Origin: Apophysomyces variabilis
Lineage: Eukaryota; Mucoromycota; Mucoromycetes; Mucorales; Mucoraceae
Assembly (NCBI GenBank): GCA_002749535.1
Contig: MZZL01000065.1
Location: 124,001 to 188,000 of the forward strand
Reading direction: 5' to 3'
DNA length: 64,000 nucleotides
Below the pieces are notes generated by a model, which saw only the letters and a list, made by a program, of their open reading frames with translations, was not told where the DNA came from and searched no databases. This document shows positions 45,920 through 60,466 of the stretch, one piece after another. A program made the position numbers and the translations under genes. Position 1 is the stretch's first letter; each line of letters begins with the position of its first letter.

Positions 45920-47122
45920 AAAGAATAAAAATCGATACCATCAAGCAAAGTATATGAAATGAAATGCATGTTTTTATTATTATGTGAGTATGCAATTGGA
46001 ACCGGGGAGGAGCAGGAGGCTCAATCAAAGAGGATAAGTGAATCAATGACATACTGGGTTCATGTGGTCCGTAAGGGTGACTCTGCATCATCATCATCAT
46101 CATCCCATTTTCGCTAAGGGTAATTGCGCCTTACTTTATGTAAATGGCGATACGTGAAGCATTAGGATTGGCGTGATTGGACCAAAGTTACACCAATACG
46201 TTTTTTTGACTAGAGAAAAATAAGAGGCAGGTTACTGCAGTCGAAGTGGGAGCAATGCTTTCATCATGCGCGTTAATGCATTACTAAGCCAAGACGCTTG
46301 TCTCGTCCATTTTTCCTCATCTCTTCGCAGTACGTCATGGATGATCCGAAAACTTTAGCATTTTAACTGTCTAACCTCTCTGATTACCAATCAAGCCTTC
46401 TATGCTGCTTGACTAATGTGATTTCTCTATTGAACAATGGCAAAAGTCTTGTCTAAGGCCTTGAGCACAAACATTAATGAAGCGAGCTCGAAAACTACAA
46501 AATCTCGGAATTGCCTAACAAAAACATTATGAACTGCTGCATTCAACATGTCAATCTGATCAATAAATCGGCTCCTCAAAGAAAGTAATCCAGTTCATTA
46601 AAGCTAATTATTGCGCACATGGACGCCATCATTGCTACTGTATTTGAATAACTGGAATTTTCGGACATTTGAACAACTTGGATCTTCTACACATGAAAGT
46701 GGATCATCAGATCAGAGGATAAACTAGGCACAATCTTTTTTCGAAAAAGAAGCTAAAGCTGGTCAATGCGTCTAAAGGACCCATCTCTGGTCTGAAGAGG
46801 AGCAGAAAGAAGCGTCTATCCAGCGATCAGTTTTAATGCATTCCTTAAGAAATATAGTACCATCAATAAGGCGTGTTGGTTCATAGAATAAAGCGTGATA
46901 GAAGAACATCTATTACTTTCTAGCAAACCTTTGTATAGTCGATGTGCCATCGGTTATCTTTAAGGGGGGTTCATCCGGCCCGGACGAATGATCAGGTGGA
47001 CTTGGTTCTGCTGAAATCGAACCGGAGCTTGGAAGCAAGTCGTTTCGCCAACTGGGGAACACGCAGTACACACGAAACCCTTACCTCAACGTCAGGATAA
47101 CTACAACAACGGCAAACCGGCT
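45920..47122. other. ATX1-CSN3 intergenic, nothing recognised
   Basis: 1.2 kb without a frame of interest; a short (CAT)n run lies near 46085-46102. The last 150 bp before CSN3 are less AT-rich. Confidence 0.4.
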
Positions 47123-49354
47123 ATGCAGACAGGCGATATAGAGAAAGCATCGCAGGGCATTGATGAAGTTATTGCTCTGATTGTGTCTGCGGGTTCCAAT
47201 GTCGACCAGTTGGAACGTCTTTTATATCGATTGAAAAACCTTTCCGATGCAAAACTGCAATCCTATACCTCAGAACAACTGGACCCTTTGACCATTTTCG
47301 ACCCTGCCCTGCACAGTCTGGGCTACCTATACTTTATGTAAGAAAATAATCCATATATATCTTTCTCTATGTTTCGCCGAAGTGCTTTCTTACCTACAGA
47401 CGTACGTTTCTTTCTTCTTCCTGCTTGTTTATCTCTGTATAGAACGGCACGTTGTATAGCAGCGGACGTCCAAACGAGCCAGCAACTGCTGCAACTGTTA
47501 AGCCACTTTATTCATGTCTTTGACCCTGCGCAAGTACGACTTGCACCCGCACGATGTAAGCACAGAAAAAGAATATGCTTGAAGTAGGAGAAGGCGAGAG
47601 CAGAAAAGCATTGATCCAACCAATCAACTTCTTTTGTTTGCGTATATACTTTTATTGTAGTTACCTATGTTGCAAAGGCTCTGGAAGTACTGGCGCAGCA
47701 ATTAAAAAATGCAAGTGGATTTCCTTGTCCTTGTTTCATCCATTATTAGTCTACTAGCGAAAGCAGCCGAGAATGACGTACCATTAACGCGTCCTGTTTC
47801 TTTTTTTTTATTGTTTTCTATAGCCAATGATTCCCATTCGACCATTGACAGAAGCTATCTGCCGATTTGCTCCTAATCCAAATATATTGACTTCTTTACA
47901 TGCACCATTGATCAAGGTACAGCATAGAAAAAAGAGAGATACGTCAAACACGACCCTGTATTGATGCTGATCATTGAATGGCGCTTAGGCTTGTCTCTTA
48001 GCCAAGATGTACAAGTATCCTCTTTCCCTGCTAAAACACGATATTGAAAATCTTCAACCTGCAGTAAGTAATGGAAGCTGTACCAATGGGCGTTTTTCTG
48101 TTCGCGTCGGCTGGCGTTAAGATGGATACATGTTTTAGAGTTACGATATATCCATTGAGAGTTTTCTGGAGTATCATTACTATGGTGCAATGATTTATAT
48201 CGGCAACAAGGACTTTGAACGTGCTATTTACTTTCTAAGCCTGGTAAGTAATCCCCGCATCCCTTGATATGTATAGTAGCCAATGAACCTTTTCTCTTCC
48301 TTAAAAGGTGATCTCTGCTCCTGCCAATGTCGTTAGCGCAATACAACTAGAAGCATACAAAAAATATATCTTGGTCTGCTCGATCCAGGATGGCAGTGTA
48401 AGTTTATCTGTCAATTTCCTATGGTGCACAGAAAAAGTAAAGTTAGAATGATTCCATCGCGGTTTGTTTGTTATAGGTACGGGCGTTACCGAAATATACA
48501 GCGTCTGCGGTTGTTAAAGCATTTCAGCAGCGATGTGGGCGGTATCTGGAAATTATCAAAGCATTCGACAAATCGGACGTTGTACAACTCGAAAAAGTGG
48601 TTAACAAACACAGGGGTGTTTGGGAATCGGTAAATGTTGTCCAGATCGGCAAGGGGAAACCTTATTGTTGTACTGAGTGAAAGACTAAAAAAAACCTAAA
48701 CTTTTAGGATGGTCATATCGGATTGGTGAAACAATGCGTAGAAGCACTTCGTCGGAAGAAAATAAGAGAGTTCACGAATGTGTATATTACCGTGAGCCTC
48801 CGTGATTTAGCAAGTAAGCTAGGTTATACTGATACTACAACCGAGACCAAGGTCGAAGCGATCCTTGTTGATATGGTAAGCGATAAAGAAGGAGTTTGAA
48901 TAAGATAGTGAAGCCAAAAAAAAATGGCTCATTGTGTTTTTGGTGACACGGTGTTATCCTTAGATTGCAAGGAATCAAATCTCGGCCAATATTTCATATG
49001 CGTTAGTGGAAAATGAGCGTATCAAGATGGTCAATTTCCATGATTCAGATGAGGCCGATGTACCTATGGAACTAAGCAACTTGGAAGAGCGCATTTTTCA
49101 TGCTGCCAGGGTGAATAAACAAGTGGCCGAAATGGATAGGAAAGAAGGACTCACTAAAGAATTCCAAGCCAAGGTAACAAAAAAAATAAAGAAAAATATG
49201 ATAGATGTAGTTTATTCACATGGCTTTTGTTTTTTTGTTTTTCCTGTATGTATAGTACATGACCCACACGGCCAATGGAGTTCAGATCGCCGCCATGCCG
49301 TTTGATGAAGATATTGATCTTCCAATCGATGATGACGCGAAAATGTTTGCATGA
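47123..49354 (+). CDS. CSN3: COP9 signalosome subunit 3, 448 aa
   Basis: Eleven exons by eye: 47123-47337, 47443-47555, 47661-47686, 47824-47916, 47989-48063, 48139-48243, 48308-48397, 48477-48629, 48708-48875, 48964-49173, 49256-49354; the sum is 1347 nt with all phases consistent. The signalosome removes NEDD8 from cullins; CSN3 is a PCI-domain scaffold subunit. Family landmarks: FLEYHYYGAMIYIGNKDFER, AYKKYILV, ALPKYT, VVNKH, GLVKQC.EALRRK, then the winged-helix strand ISYALVENERIKMVNFHD and a coiled, acidic C-terminus. Length and N-terminus fit known CSN3 (about 420 aa). The third exon (26 nt) and its donor GTACTG are the least certain. Convergent with the stress-protein gene, 145 bp apart. 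Confidence 0.92.
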
Positions 49355-49499
49355 TGAGGATTATCCAGCTTTTTCCCTTCTTTTTTCGTTTTACAACCGC
49401 CGAAAGAAAAATCACACCTTTTTGCTCAATTCATCTACAGCTAACTGACCGGATTTTACACCTAAAAAAGAAAAAATAAAGAAAAGAAACCCATATTGA

Positions 49500-50751
49500 T
49501 TAGGAACAACTACAGCTATAACCCAATAAAAACAAAGAAAAGTTTGGCTTACTTTCACTTAGTGGGGTTGCTTCTTTTACTTTTTTATGTGTCTTCTTTT
49601 TCGTTTTCTGTGGTAATCGAATAACGGACACGGGTACGGATGATTGGTGTACCAAAAATGTGGAGATTGAACCGATTAGCAGACTATCACACAATCGTTC
49701 CCGATCAGTACCGCCGGACATGTTATATATGCGATAATGTTTACCCTTTCATCGTGCCTCGCCCCCGACTGCCACAAACAACCATCGTTAATGGTAATTC
49801 CTGTATCTAAATTTTTTTATATATACAAAGATAGCAAAAAAGAATCAAACCAATATGAGTCACCCTCTTTTTCTTGTCCCGCTTTTATCGTTGTTTCTTA
49901 TCTTGGCGCTTACCAGTGTAGCCAACACATCTTTGACACGACCTGCAATCGCATAGGTAACCAACTTGATATCGAACAATAACATTTGACCCAATGTCTT
50001 CATTGCTTCATCTGTTACTGCTTTGGATGCTGCTTTTAACTAAAAAAAATTGATTGTTTTACCGGAGAAAAGAATTAAACACGATTTTAGCATCTCTATC
50101 CTGAGCTATTCGGCTATTTGTTGTTGTATTTTTTACCTCTTTTGATCTCGATAATTTCGACGCTTTGACGGCTTCTGGATTATCTTCCCGATTGATCACG
50201 GCCACCACGTGTAATTCATCCCCATCTCGCATCATCGTGCCCATCGCCCATTCCATCGAATAGAAACTCTCTTCACTAAAATCGCAAGCAACAAGATACG
50301 ATCGTCGTTTCCGTGTCTGTTCCATACGTTCCCCCTCTGGACCTGCACCATAGATTTGGGTAACAATAATCCGATCCGACTTTTTGACAACGGTGGGATG
50401 TTCACTGAAAACAAGAAGGGTTCGTTGGACAGAAATACTTTGACTCCGAGATTTGGTACGTGCAAGGGTTAAAGGTTCATCGTAGGGAATATGTCGGTTC
50501 GCCTCGGTGGTCCTCCATAACTCCTCGTCCCAGTCTCTATCGTCCTCGTCCTCCTCTCCCTCCAAACCATCTGGGGTATCTTCTGATGGGATCTTATTTG
50601 GATCAAGCTTATCCAGGATAATCGCCTCGTCTATCTGTTGGTCTGTTTTACTTATACGATTCAATTCAGCCACATCCTGCTCCAATTCAGGATTACGAAG
50701 TGGTTCTTCTGTAGTAAGAGGATGCATCGGTGTGTCGGATTCAGTCGCCAT
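49500..50751 (-). CDS. Universal stress protein (UspA-domain), 328 aa
   Basis: Exons 50137-50751, 49914-50039, 49745-49806 and 49500-49683 (987 nt, phases consistent). The N-terminal 110 residues are acidic and probably disordered (GEEDEDDRDWDEELW). The Usp fold follows: RRSYLVACDFSEESFYSMEW, GDELHVVAVI, then in later exons LATLIQELPLTMVVCGSRGR, TMKG and LIGSISTFLVHQSSVPVSVI, with the G-x2-G-x9-G(S)-type nucleotide-binding pattern and SSVPV end. This fungal type is cytosolic and thought to bind ATP or sense stress; the substrate is unknown. The C-terminal tail after VIRLP is Lys-rich and may be spliced differently (a GTAAGC lies inside it), so the 3' end is uncertain. Confidence 0.82.
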
Positions 50752-51030
50752 ATTGTTGATTTAGTATACCAAGTAAAATAAAAAGAAAACAAGAAAAGCA
50801 GAGACAAAGTTGAGACAAAAGAAAGGAAGAAAAGAAAAAGAGAAACAAAATAATTTTTTTTTCTCTCGTTCTGCGAAAATATAAGCATAGCGGCATTTCA
50901 CCACGATCGGATATTGAAATGCAGAATTCAGAAATCGGGCTTCTACGTCCAATGCGCATGGCATGGGTGAATTTTTTTTTTTGCTTTTGTGTACAGTTTT
51001 GTGTACCGTGTTACTGCGCTAAACAACTAT

Positions 51031-53978
<2,948 letters not shown>

Positions 53979-54185
53979 GGTATATTATATAACTGTGAAA
54001 AGGGTTCTCTTTCCGATACAGCTTTCGCTCCTTATAGAAACGGCCCTTTTTTTTTTCTTTTGTCAACTTGACAAAAAAGTGACTTTTCGTGACTCACGGT
54101 GTGACCGGTAGCAGTTTTCCTCGGCTCGGCATTCCGCAATGACCGCAGGATTTGGCAAACGAAAAGTTGCGGCAATTATATCTCG

Positions 54186-54325
54186 TTTGAGGTTGACATG
54201 TTGGAGGATAATGAACCAAATGAATGCGTCGGATTGCCTCATTCATGTGCAGCTATTTTGGACGAAGACTGGCGGGAAAAGTAGTAGTCATGTGAATAAT
54301 GCCTTTGTGCATATGCGCCCATTGA
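54186..54325 (+). repeat. Dispersed inverted repeat, partner at 61155-61295 (-)
   Basis: About 130 bp match the reverse strand near 61.2 kb closely; in one shared frame both read RIMNQMNASDCLIH, then QLFW, then HVN[ND]AFVH. The two stand in opposite orientation outside the big transposon. A shared coding frame suggests a fragment of one protein-coding element; family not recognised. Confidence 0.6.
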
Positions 54326-54570
54326 CATATGCTAGATCATCTGCTGAGTATGCCGGAGAGAAGCGCTTAACAGGCATTGTTCCCTTTCCAAACAGACCAC
54401 GCATATAAGAAGAGCATGAACAGTTGACCAAAGCTAGAACGAGAGGTTCATATAGAAAACATACTCCATTGAGAAAGTAGAGCGTGGAGGCATCGAAGCT
54501 TGAAGAACAGGGCAACATCTGAGAACAACGCTGTTAAAAAAAAATTGAATTTTATTCTTGTTTCAAAAAA

Positions 54571-54840
54571 AGCCTGCAAGATATCTTTGAACTGTACAAG
54601 AAATCATTATGCGAAAAAAGTTTTCAAAAACTTCCGGAACCTACAGACCTTGCTTGGAACGCAGAGGCCGCTTGCACAAAACTATTCGATGCGCTGTCAG
54701 CAGATAATGTCGATTTCCGTGACTTGTTGGAAATCGTTCGGACGCCCATCATCCCACCAAGTACATACAGACCAATGATTCACTATAACCTTCACGCTGT
54801 GGAGGTTATTGCGGGTCGATGGTATGTCCAACTTAGATGA
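54571..54840 (+). pseudogene. Orphan coding fragment (89 codons, no start)
   Basis: An open frame reading SLQDIFELYKKSLCEKSFQK, then LFDALSADNVDFRDLLEIVR, IPPSTYRPMIHYN and AGRWYVQLR, then TGA. Codon pattern and residue mix look like a real protein C-terminus, but there is no ATG and only poly-A before it. It ends 35 bp left of the transposon at 54876. Family unknown. Confidence 0.45.
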
Positions 54841-54880
54841 CAAGACTTATCGATTGATTATAGACATATATATAGCACCA

Positions 54881-55140
54881 TAGGAAAAAGGAAACGCCAG
54901 GAAACGCCAGGAAACCTGAGGAATCGGAAACCTGAGGAAACCTGTTCATAAGCTTAAACGTTTCCTCAGGTTTCCTAGTTTCCTCAGGTTTCCTGGGGTT
55001 TCCGGATATTTAGCTTCCTGCGGTATCCTCACGTATCCTCACGTATCCATTCAATATCCTTAGGTATCCTCATGTATCCTCACGTATCCTCACGTATCCT
55101 CGCGTATCCATTCAATATCCTTAGCTATCCATTTTAGGAT
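54881..55140. repeat. Left subterminal repeat array
   Basis: About 20 units of TTTCCTCAGG / TATCCTCACG and their complements; the first third is inverted relative to the rest, so the array could fold on itself around TTCATAAGCTTAAACG. Confidence 0.85.
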
Positions 55141-55283
55141 GCATTTGAATACATTTTATACTGCAATATTTATTCAATAGCTATTCAACGTTTTCCGTTA
55201 CATTAAAACATGCTTTAGAAACACATATCAATGTTGGTCTTTTATTATGTTCAACGCTTTTTGCCTAAAGTCCTCCGTTTCGA

Positions 55284-56224
55284 CTACGTTCTTTGTCGTT
55301 TAGAGGACCTGCCTCGACCCCTCATTTGCCTACGGTTACTTGGTGCAGTAGCCGGCAGACTGGTTGGTATCTCTGGTGCTGGCAGATTAAATACTACAGG
55401 CGGATTTGACAAGCAATCTTTCGATGCACATGAGTACAACAAAGTAAGGAAGACATATCAGGCTTACCTGACGAGTGCTGCGCCAGTGAATGATCTAAAA
55501 CCTCAACTGCCCTGCTGGCATCGCGCGGTTCATCAGAACCAACTTCTACTGGAGTCTCATCGGCAGTAGACTGCTGGGATCCGTTGGTGGCAAACGACTC
55601 TTTCTCGGGCGTTTCCCAAGCTTTGCATAGCATAAGCCTGGCACACCAGTATCCGATGCATCTATCCAGTGGAATGCCAGCAGGGACAAGTTTCTCCTCA
55701 AGATATGTGTATCCAGTCATCCTCATTTCCATGGGAACGCGGGCCCATGTGGTAGGTTTCTTCATCTTACCTGCTAAAACAGCTACAGTTACCTTTGCTA
55801 TGATGTTTGCATGCTTCAACAAGTTCTTCGCAGTGTCAAGATCGATTGAAGCGTCATCACCTTTCACCTTGTTCACTAGCCATTGTATAAGTTCCGCGGT
55901 CAACTGCTTGGTCTTGCCATAACGAGAATTCGCCGGATCCTCTTCCAGCGGCTGATCGATGGTACGATTATCGTTGCTAGTAGGAGCATCGACACCGGGA
56001 AGCAGACTTTGGGCGGCAACTGGTGCCAAGGAGACCACATTTCGCTAAGTCAGAAGAGACGTTATTTTATTGTTTATGTTTCAGGATACTGGTACCTTCA
56101 GGTCAGCAATTTCGGTCTTCAGCTCCTGGACAGCTTGCCTCAATTCCTTGACTTCGCGACATATGTCCAATGTCATAGAAAGAATTTGTGGGATTTGGTT
56201 ACTGAAATCCGGATTGTTAGCCAT
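55284..56224 (-). CDS. Transposon accessory protein, 271 aa
   Basis: Three exons: 56096-56224, 55468-56044 and 55284-55393 (816 nt; introns 51 and 74 nt; AAG|GTACC...CTTAG|C and TCAG|GTAAGC...TGTAG|TA). Exon 1 encodes MANNPDFSNQIPQILSMTLD plus a coiled coil (VKELRQAVQELKTEIADL). The middle is helical (TAELIQWLVNKVKGDDASID, then a WARVPMEMRMTGYTYLEEKL stretch). The end is a proline-rich, then basic tail (RGRGRSSKRQRT) that could be a nuclear-localisation or DNA-binding tail. A decayed homologue lies in the 35-kb relic, again behind the transposase, so this gene is a standing part of the element. By analogy with TnpA-like proteins it may bind the subterminal repeats; this is inference. Confidence 0.75.
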
Positions 56225-56330
56225 CACTTTATTTACGAGAGAATAGAAAGGTAAATAAAAATTTTTTCACGAGGCTGATGTACAAATAAAAGCGGGCGTT
56301 TAAACAGTTTTTATGGCCATATGATACGAC

Positions 56331-58971
56331 TTAGTTATCTAAATTTGCTAACAGTCCCAATACTACTTCTTTGCATGGACGCATTTTTGGCCAAATAATG
56401 TATGTTCTGCCAGATGCTGCTCGGATCCATCCTGTCATACACACAATGTCACCAGCTCGTATGACGCAAAGTTGATGTTCGGCTGTTGGTTGGATGTACG
56501 GGCGTCTGTCACCTGTAAGGTCGACTTTGAATATTCTCACCAAAGCGAGAAGCTCAACTTGCTGTTCTTGCTCATGTTGGAAATATAATAACGCTTCGCC
56601 GAAGTAAACGCGTGGCTGTCTCTTTATGCGACGGTTCCACAGATTGCGGTCGACATCAATCTCCATCTTCACCATATACGTCCTTTTGGCGCCTGCTCTA
56701 AGAAGTGAAACGTGACAACCCATGACTTCTCCGTGCGCGGTCCAAAGACGTGCTGCTGTGGTAATACGCGAGTTGATTTCACCTTTGCCTTTGTCATAAA
56801 TTGACCAGAATCGGCGCAATAGATGTTGTAAATCAGTGCCGCTCACAGTGCCAATAGCAACATTGCGTGTAAAAGGGCCCCATAACTCAGGTGCGTCAGG
56901 ATCATTGCTGTTATCGGTTAGCACTTCAGCCTTTCGTCGGCTCTCTGTAGGAACACAGATCTGCAGGTCATCTTCGTCATAGACACGCTTAAAATGCCGC
57001 GAAGCTGCTAAGACGTGCATGACATTTGCAGCATTCTCACTTGGTTTAACATGTGATTTGATCCTTGAAGAGTATTCGCCTATTACTCTTTCCATTGGAC
57101 GTGCACTTATTCCACGCAAGGGTCCCAGGCATTTGATTGCAGCAGCCATGTGTGTCAAGTAGTGCTGGGTGATGTTGAACACCGTGGTGCTGATAGCAGC
57201 TTTTTTCACTTGCCCTAGAAGATAGGCATGCCATGAATTCACACCTGCAGCAATCGCAAGTAGGTCTCCGCTCCTCAATTCCCATTGCTGTGTAAGTTTG
57301 CAGGCCTTGACAAGACTGAGTATGGCGGCTTTCGCTTGACGATCTTGAATGTTATCTAGCACGACAGTTGGCACAATGTACAGCAAAAATTCGATCCATT
57401 CAACAGCTTTGAAGTGTCCCGAGTTCACTTCAATATCCTTCCAGCTGCTGTTGAAAGTAGGAGGAATCCAATCACGAAGATGTACGATTTGTTGTCCTAT
57501 CTTCTTTCTGGTTGGACTGTCCAGGTACAGCGGATGGTTTGTTCCATATTTTCCTGACATCAAACTCCAAAGCTGTTTGCCAACACCGTGGCCTATCAGG
57601 TGCATTTCGTCCATACCAAAAAAGAAGACATCGTTGAACGTGAGTAACCCAGCGAATTCTGACCTCTCAGAGATCCCTTTGCAAATATCACCATTCACCA
57701 AAGACTCTTTCGTTCTATACTGGAAAAGACTGGTTCGTGGGACAAAGCAGTAGCACCCCAGATCATTCTGATGTCCCTCGACTACTGAACGTCGTGTGCC
57801 CGCGATGACGCAAATCCGGCAACCGTACTCGTGCGTATGGCCTCTATGGTGCATAAGCTTTGCAATACCAGGTATATCTCCCGTCGCAAACAAGAGATGA
57901 ACCTTTACTTGGTATTGCTGGTCGCCTTTTTTCACATACAGCCCAGTCGTTTGCATTCGTTTCAACTGAGAGATTGTCGGTGCTAGGAAGCTAAATAGGT
58001 CTTGCTTCTTTTTCTTGTAGCCGGGAACAATGCAGACTTGTACCATATTCTGCTTCTCATAACGTAGTTTTGGATGCAGGTTCATGATAACCACATGCAC
58101 AATGGTCATTGACGTAGTACTGCGTACGTGAGGCTGGAATCCATCGATGAACAAACCCAAGGTGATATCCAAATCTCCAGGAAAGTGATCTTGCACCAAC
58201 ATCTTATAAGCGCTACCATCGAAAACATCCTCGTAGACACCCTCTGGATTTCGTGGTCTTTTGCTACGATATTTGAGATCTTCGCGAGTATCGTCGTCTA
58301 ACACCATCAATGCCAACTGCCTGGAAAGGGAAAGTTGCTTGACGATAGAATGCGGTTTCTTTTCATTGTTACAACGCTCGTTGAGGTATGAATATGTTAC
58401 CAGCCTACCTGCACACCATCCGTTTCGATGTAACGGTCACTGCTACAATGGCAGCATGTTGTCTCTCGATCATCGTCTGCGAACATCTTGCAGCCGTTTC
58501 TGCAAACATCATAGGACGTCAGATCCACAGGATACCTTTTGGAGAACTCTTTGGAGGCGCGATAATGGGATAGAAGTCGGGGTAGCTGGTGACGATCATT
58601 CCATTCATTGATAAGCTTGACCTGTTCGTCGTAGTACTCTCTAGAAGCGTTGTTTTCTTTAGCCAGCTGGAACAGCTTCAGGCTAAAGATAGTGGCTAGA
58701 TTGGGCTTGCCAGGATCAACAGTGTCAAATATCTCTTGGATTGGCTGTGTAGTTTGTCCATCGCTTTGCTTTGTTGGGTCTGGTAGATTAGGATCTTGCT
58801 GCATTTCCATGTTGACAGGCAACCCTGCGATTGTCTCAATGGATGTGTCTTCATGATCGCTGTCATAAGAACCCCAATCCTCTTCCACATAGCTTTCGTA
58901 GCATTCCTCTTGGATTTCACTGCTACTCTCGGGCAGATCCCGTCCATCTTCAGGGATATCTTCGCTGAAAT
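56331..58971 (-). CDS. Tnp2-type transposase
   Basis: Main exon 56331-58316 plus upstream exon 58409-~58971, joined by a 92-nt intron (GTGCAG|GTAGGC ... CAGGCAG|TTG). The upstream exon has an acidic start and the zinc ribbon CRNGCKMFADDDRETTCCHC typical of the family's N-terminus. In the main exon: LGLFIDGFQPH (residues 53-63, first catalytic Asp), a VPGYKKKKQDLFSFLAP block, CRIC near 166, and FFFGMDEMHLIGHGVGKQLW (about 231-250, second acidic region). These follow the order of Transposase_21/Tnp2. It cuts the element at its CACCA ends. The 5' end is not solved: the first exon must begin upstream of the TTTCAG acceptor at about 58972, perhaps in the finger exon at 59065-59319. Confidence 0.85.
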
Positions 58972-59064
58972 CTTATTCATGCTGCACAGATTCTGCAATT
59001 TGCGGCGACTGTTAGTTATGACGGCAAGGTAACGTTAGTATGCGATAATCATAGTTTTTCTTCA

Positions 59065-59319
59065 TCAGACCTGTCCAGTGACGGCACGCTGCTGCCGTTC
59101 TTCACTGACGTTTTCTCCGGCGTATCCGGTGCTACTTTGCAATTGGCGATTGAAAAGAGCGTCTTCCTCGAGCATAAGTTTTGAGAGTGTCTTTTCAGCT
59201 GCTGTGGACTCGCATTCCAGTAAATGTTGTCGTTCCGGATCTGAGACCTTATTTAAGTGCTTTTTGCAGCAAGGGCAATAATAAATTGGAGCATTGGTTC
59301 GTCTACGTTTGTTGCCCAT
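59065..59319 (-). CDS. Probable N-terminal zinc-finger exon of the transposase
   Basis: MGNKRRRTNAPIYYCPCCKK (ATG 59319), then C-x2-C-x13-H-x3-C, followed by a Glu/Gln-rich stretch. It stands 90 bp upstream of the next exon on the same strand and inside the element. Candidate donors (CAG|GTCTGA) do not give an obvious in-frame join, so it may be the first exon or a separate small protein. Confidence 0.5.
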   Translation of the reverse strand: MGNKRRRTNAPIYYCPCCKKHLNKVSDPERQHLLECESTAAEKTLSKLMLEEDALFNRQLQSSTGYAGENVSEERQQRAVTGQV

Positions 59320-59499
59320 TCGAACTTTTAGCAGAAAGTAAACAATTACCCTACGAAAAAGAATTTTCCCGTTTTATACGCATTACAATGGCGCAGCAGC
59401 GTTATGAAAACTCATATAATGGCGCAGTAATGTTCTGGAAACTCTGAAATTTTTTTAAAGGAGTCTGAAGATACGTTTCAAAAATTTGCGTAATGATTC

Positions 59500-59848
59500 C
59501 TAGAGTATCCTCAGGTATCCTGGCGGTTCCTGTATTAGATTTTTAGTTTCCTAGGGTTTCCTCAGGGTTCCTCAGGGTTCCTTCGACACATTGAAGATAC
59601 AGTTATAGATTTCTCACAAACAGAAAGGAATATGATATATAAGGCAAGCTTAAGTGTCTCAAAGCGTTTGTTAAAGAAGTTGCTACATTAAGCTTCTTTT
59701 TGTCATAATGTATCCTGGCGCTTCCTCAGGTATCCTTACGTTTCCTGAGAGCCAAATTGTTTCCTCACGTTTCCTGGAGTTTCCTAGACCCAAATTTGTT
59801 TCCTCAGGCTTCCTCCGGTTTCCTCACGATTCCCGATTTCCTATGGTG
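59500..59848. repeat. Right subterminal repeat array
   Basis: Units TATCCTCAGG, TTTCCTCAGG and GGTTCCTCAG, spaced more loosely than on the left, with a gap at 59585-59710. Confidence 0.8.
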
Positions 59849-60010
59849 ATAGGATTAACCTGATGAGCTCATCATTGAACCCAATCGCAATGAAATGTGG
59901 CAAAAGAACAAGCGCATTTGACGGCCTGGTCTTGGTTATTTCCTCCCTCTTTCTGAGATTTAATGAGCTTGTAAAGTTCGAATGATAAACTCACAATTGA
60001 GATACTTCAT

Positions 60011-60239
60011 ATGCCTACTCAGTCTCCTGCTAGGATTGAAATTGACGCCAAAGGTACCAAACGGCACAAGTGGGACGGCGTGATGAGCGCAATGGACAGC
60101 CAGAAAGTAATCGTAATGCTTGTTGAATTTGTCCGGGAAAGGGGGGGGTGTTGGTAAATACGACATGAAGAAATTGCAGAGGGACAAAGTCAAAATGTAT
60201 CATAATGCACTTGCGATCCTGAATGACTTGCACAACTAA
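60011..60239 (+). pseudogene. Small gene remnant, frameshift at a G8 run
   Basis: The frame starts MPTQSPARIEIDAKGTKRHK, then WDGVMSAMDSQKVIVMLVEF, VRERGG. At the G8 run near 60143-60150 the frame breaks. Removing one G continues into VGKYDMKKLQRDKVKMYHNA, LAILNDLHN and TAA 60237. Residue mix is protein-like, with a DNA-binding-helix flavour. It could be a real gene with a sequencing error in the G run, or a relic; family not recognised. Confidence 0.45.
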
Positions 60240-60301
60240 CGCAAAGCAGCCATGTATCTTTGTTGTCTTGACGCACCGACCGCAAGTGTTACTTTGAACG
60301 C

Positions 60302-60466
60302 TTGACCTTGGTGACAGATCTCGTTTATGTTCGAACAAGGAATGCAGAACTGCATGTTACTTTTTCTCCCAAACGGGTAAAGAATGCAATGCAGGAAATG
60401 CCAAAAGTCTTTGCTTGGCGTGATGCGGTAATAGGCTCTCTGGAAAAAACCGTGTTTCTCATGTAC
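60302..60466 (+). pseudogene. Coding-like fragment truncated by a MITE
   Basis: MTLVTDLVYVRTRNAELHVT, then FSPKRVKNAMQEMPKVFAWR, DAVIGSLEKTVFLM, running straight into the MITE at 60466. Without the MITE and one TA the next codon would be TAG. Family not recognised. Confidence 0.4.

Larger units (their letters stand above)
54876..59848 (-). mobile_element. Complete Tnp2/CACTA-like DNA transposon, 4973 bp
   Basis: Terminal inverted repeats CACCATAGGAAAAAGGAAAC (left) and CACCATAGGAAATCGGGAAT (right, inverted). A 4-bp target duplication ATAG lies at 54872-54875 and 59849-59852. Both ends carry dense arrays of ten-base units, TTTCCTCAGG and TATCCTCACG types (54881-55140, and 59500-59848), as expected for transposase-binding subterminal repeats of the CACTA group. 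It contains two minus-strand genes, transposase then accessory. Termini, target duplication and open frames together suggest a recent, possibly active copy. The Plavaka branch of the group is an alternative placement. Confidence 0.88.

Noticed and set aside
50507..50764. Ser-rich 85-codon plus frame
   Set aside because: Antisense of the acidic N-terminus of the stress protein; Ser richness is the complement of Glu/Asp codons.
58696..58998. 100-codon minus frame overlapping the transposase second exon
   Set aside because: The overlapping frame carries the Tnp2 zinc ribbon and joins the main exon; this one ends without continuation.
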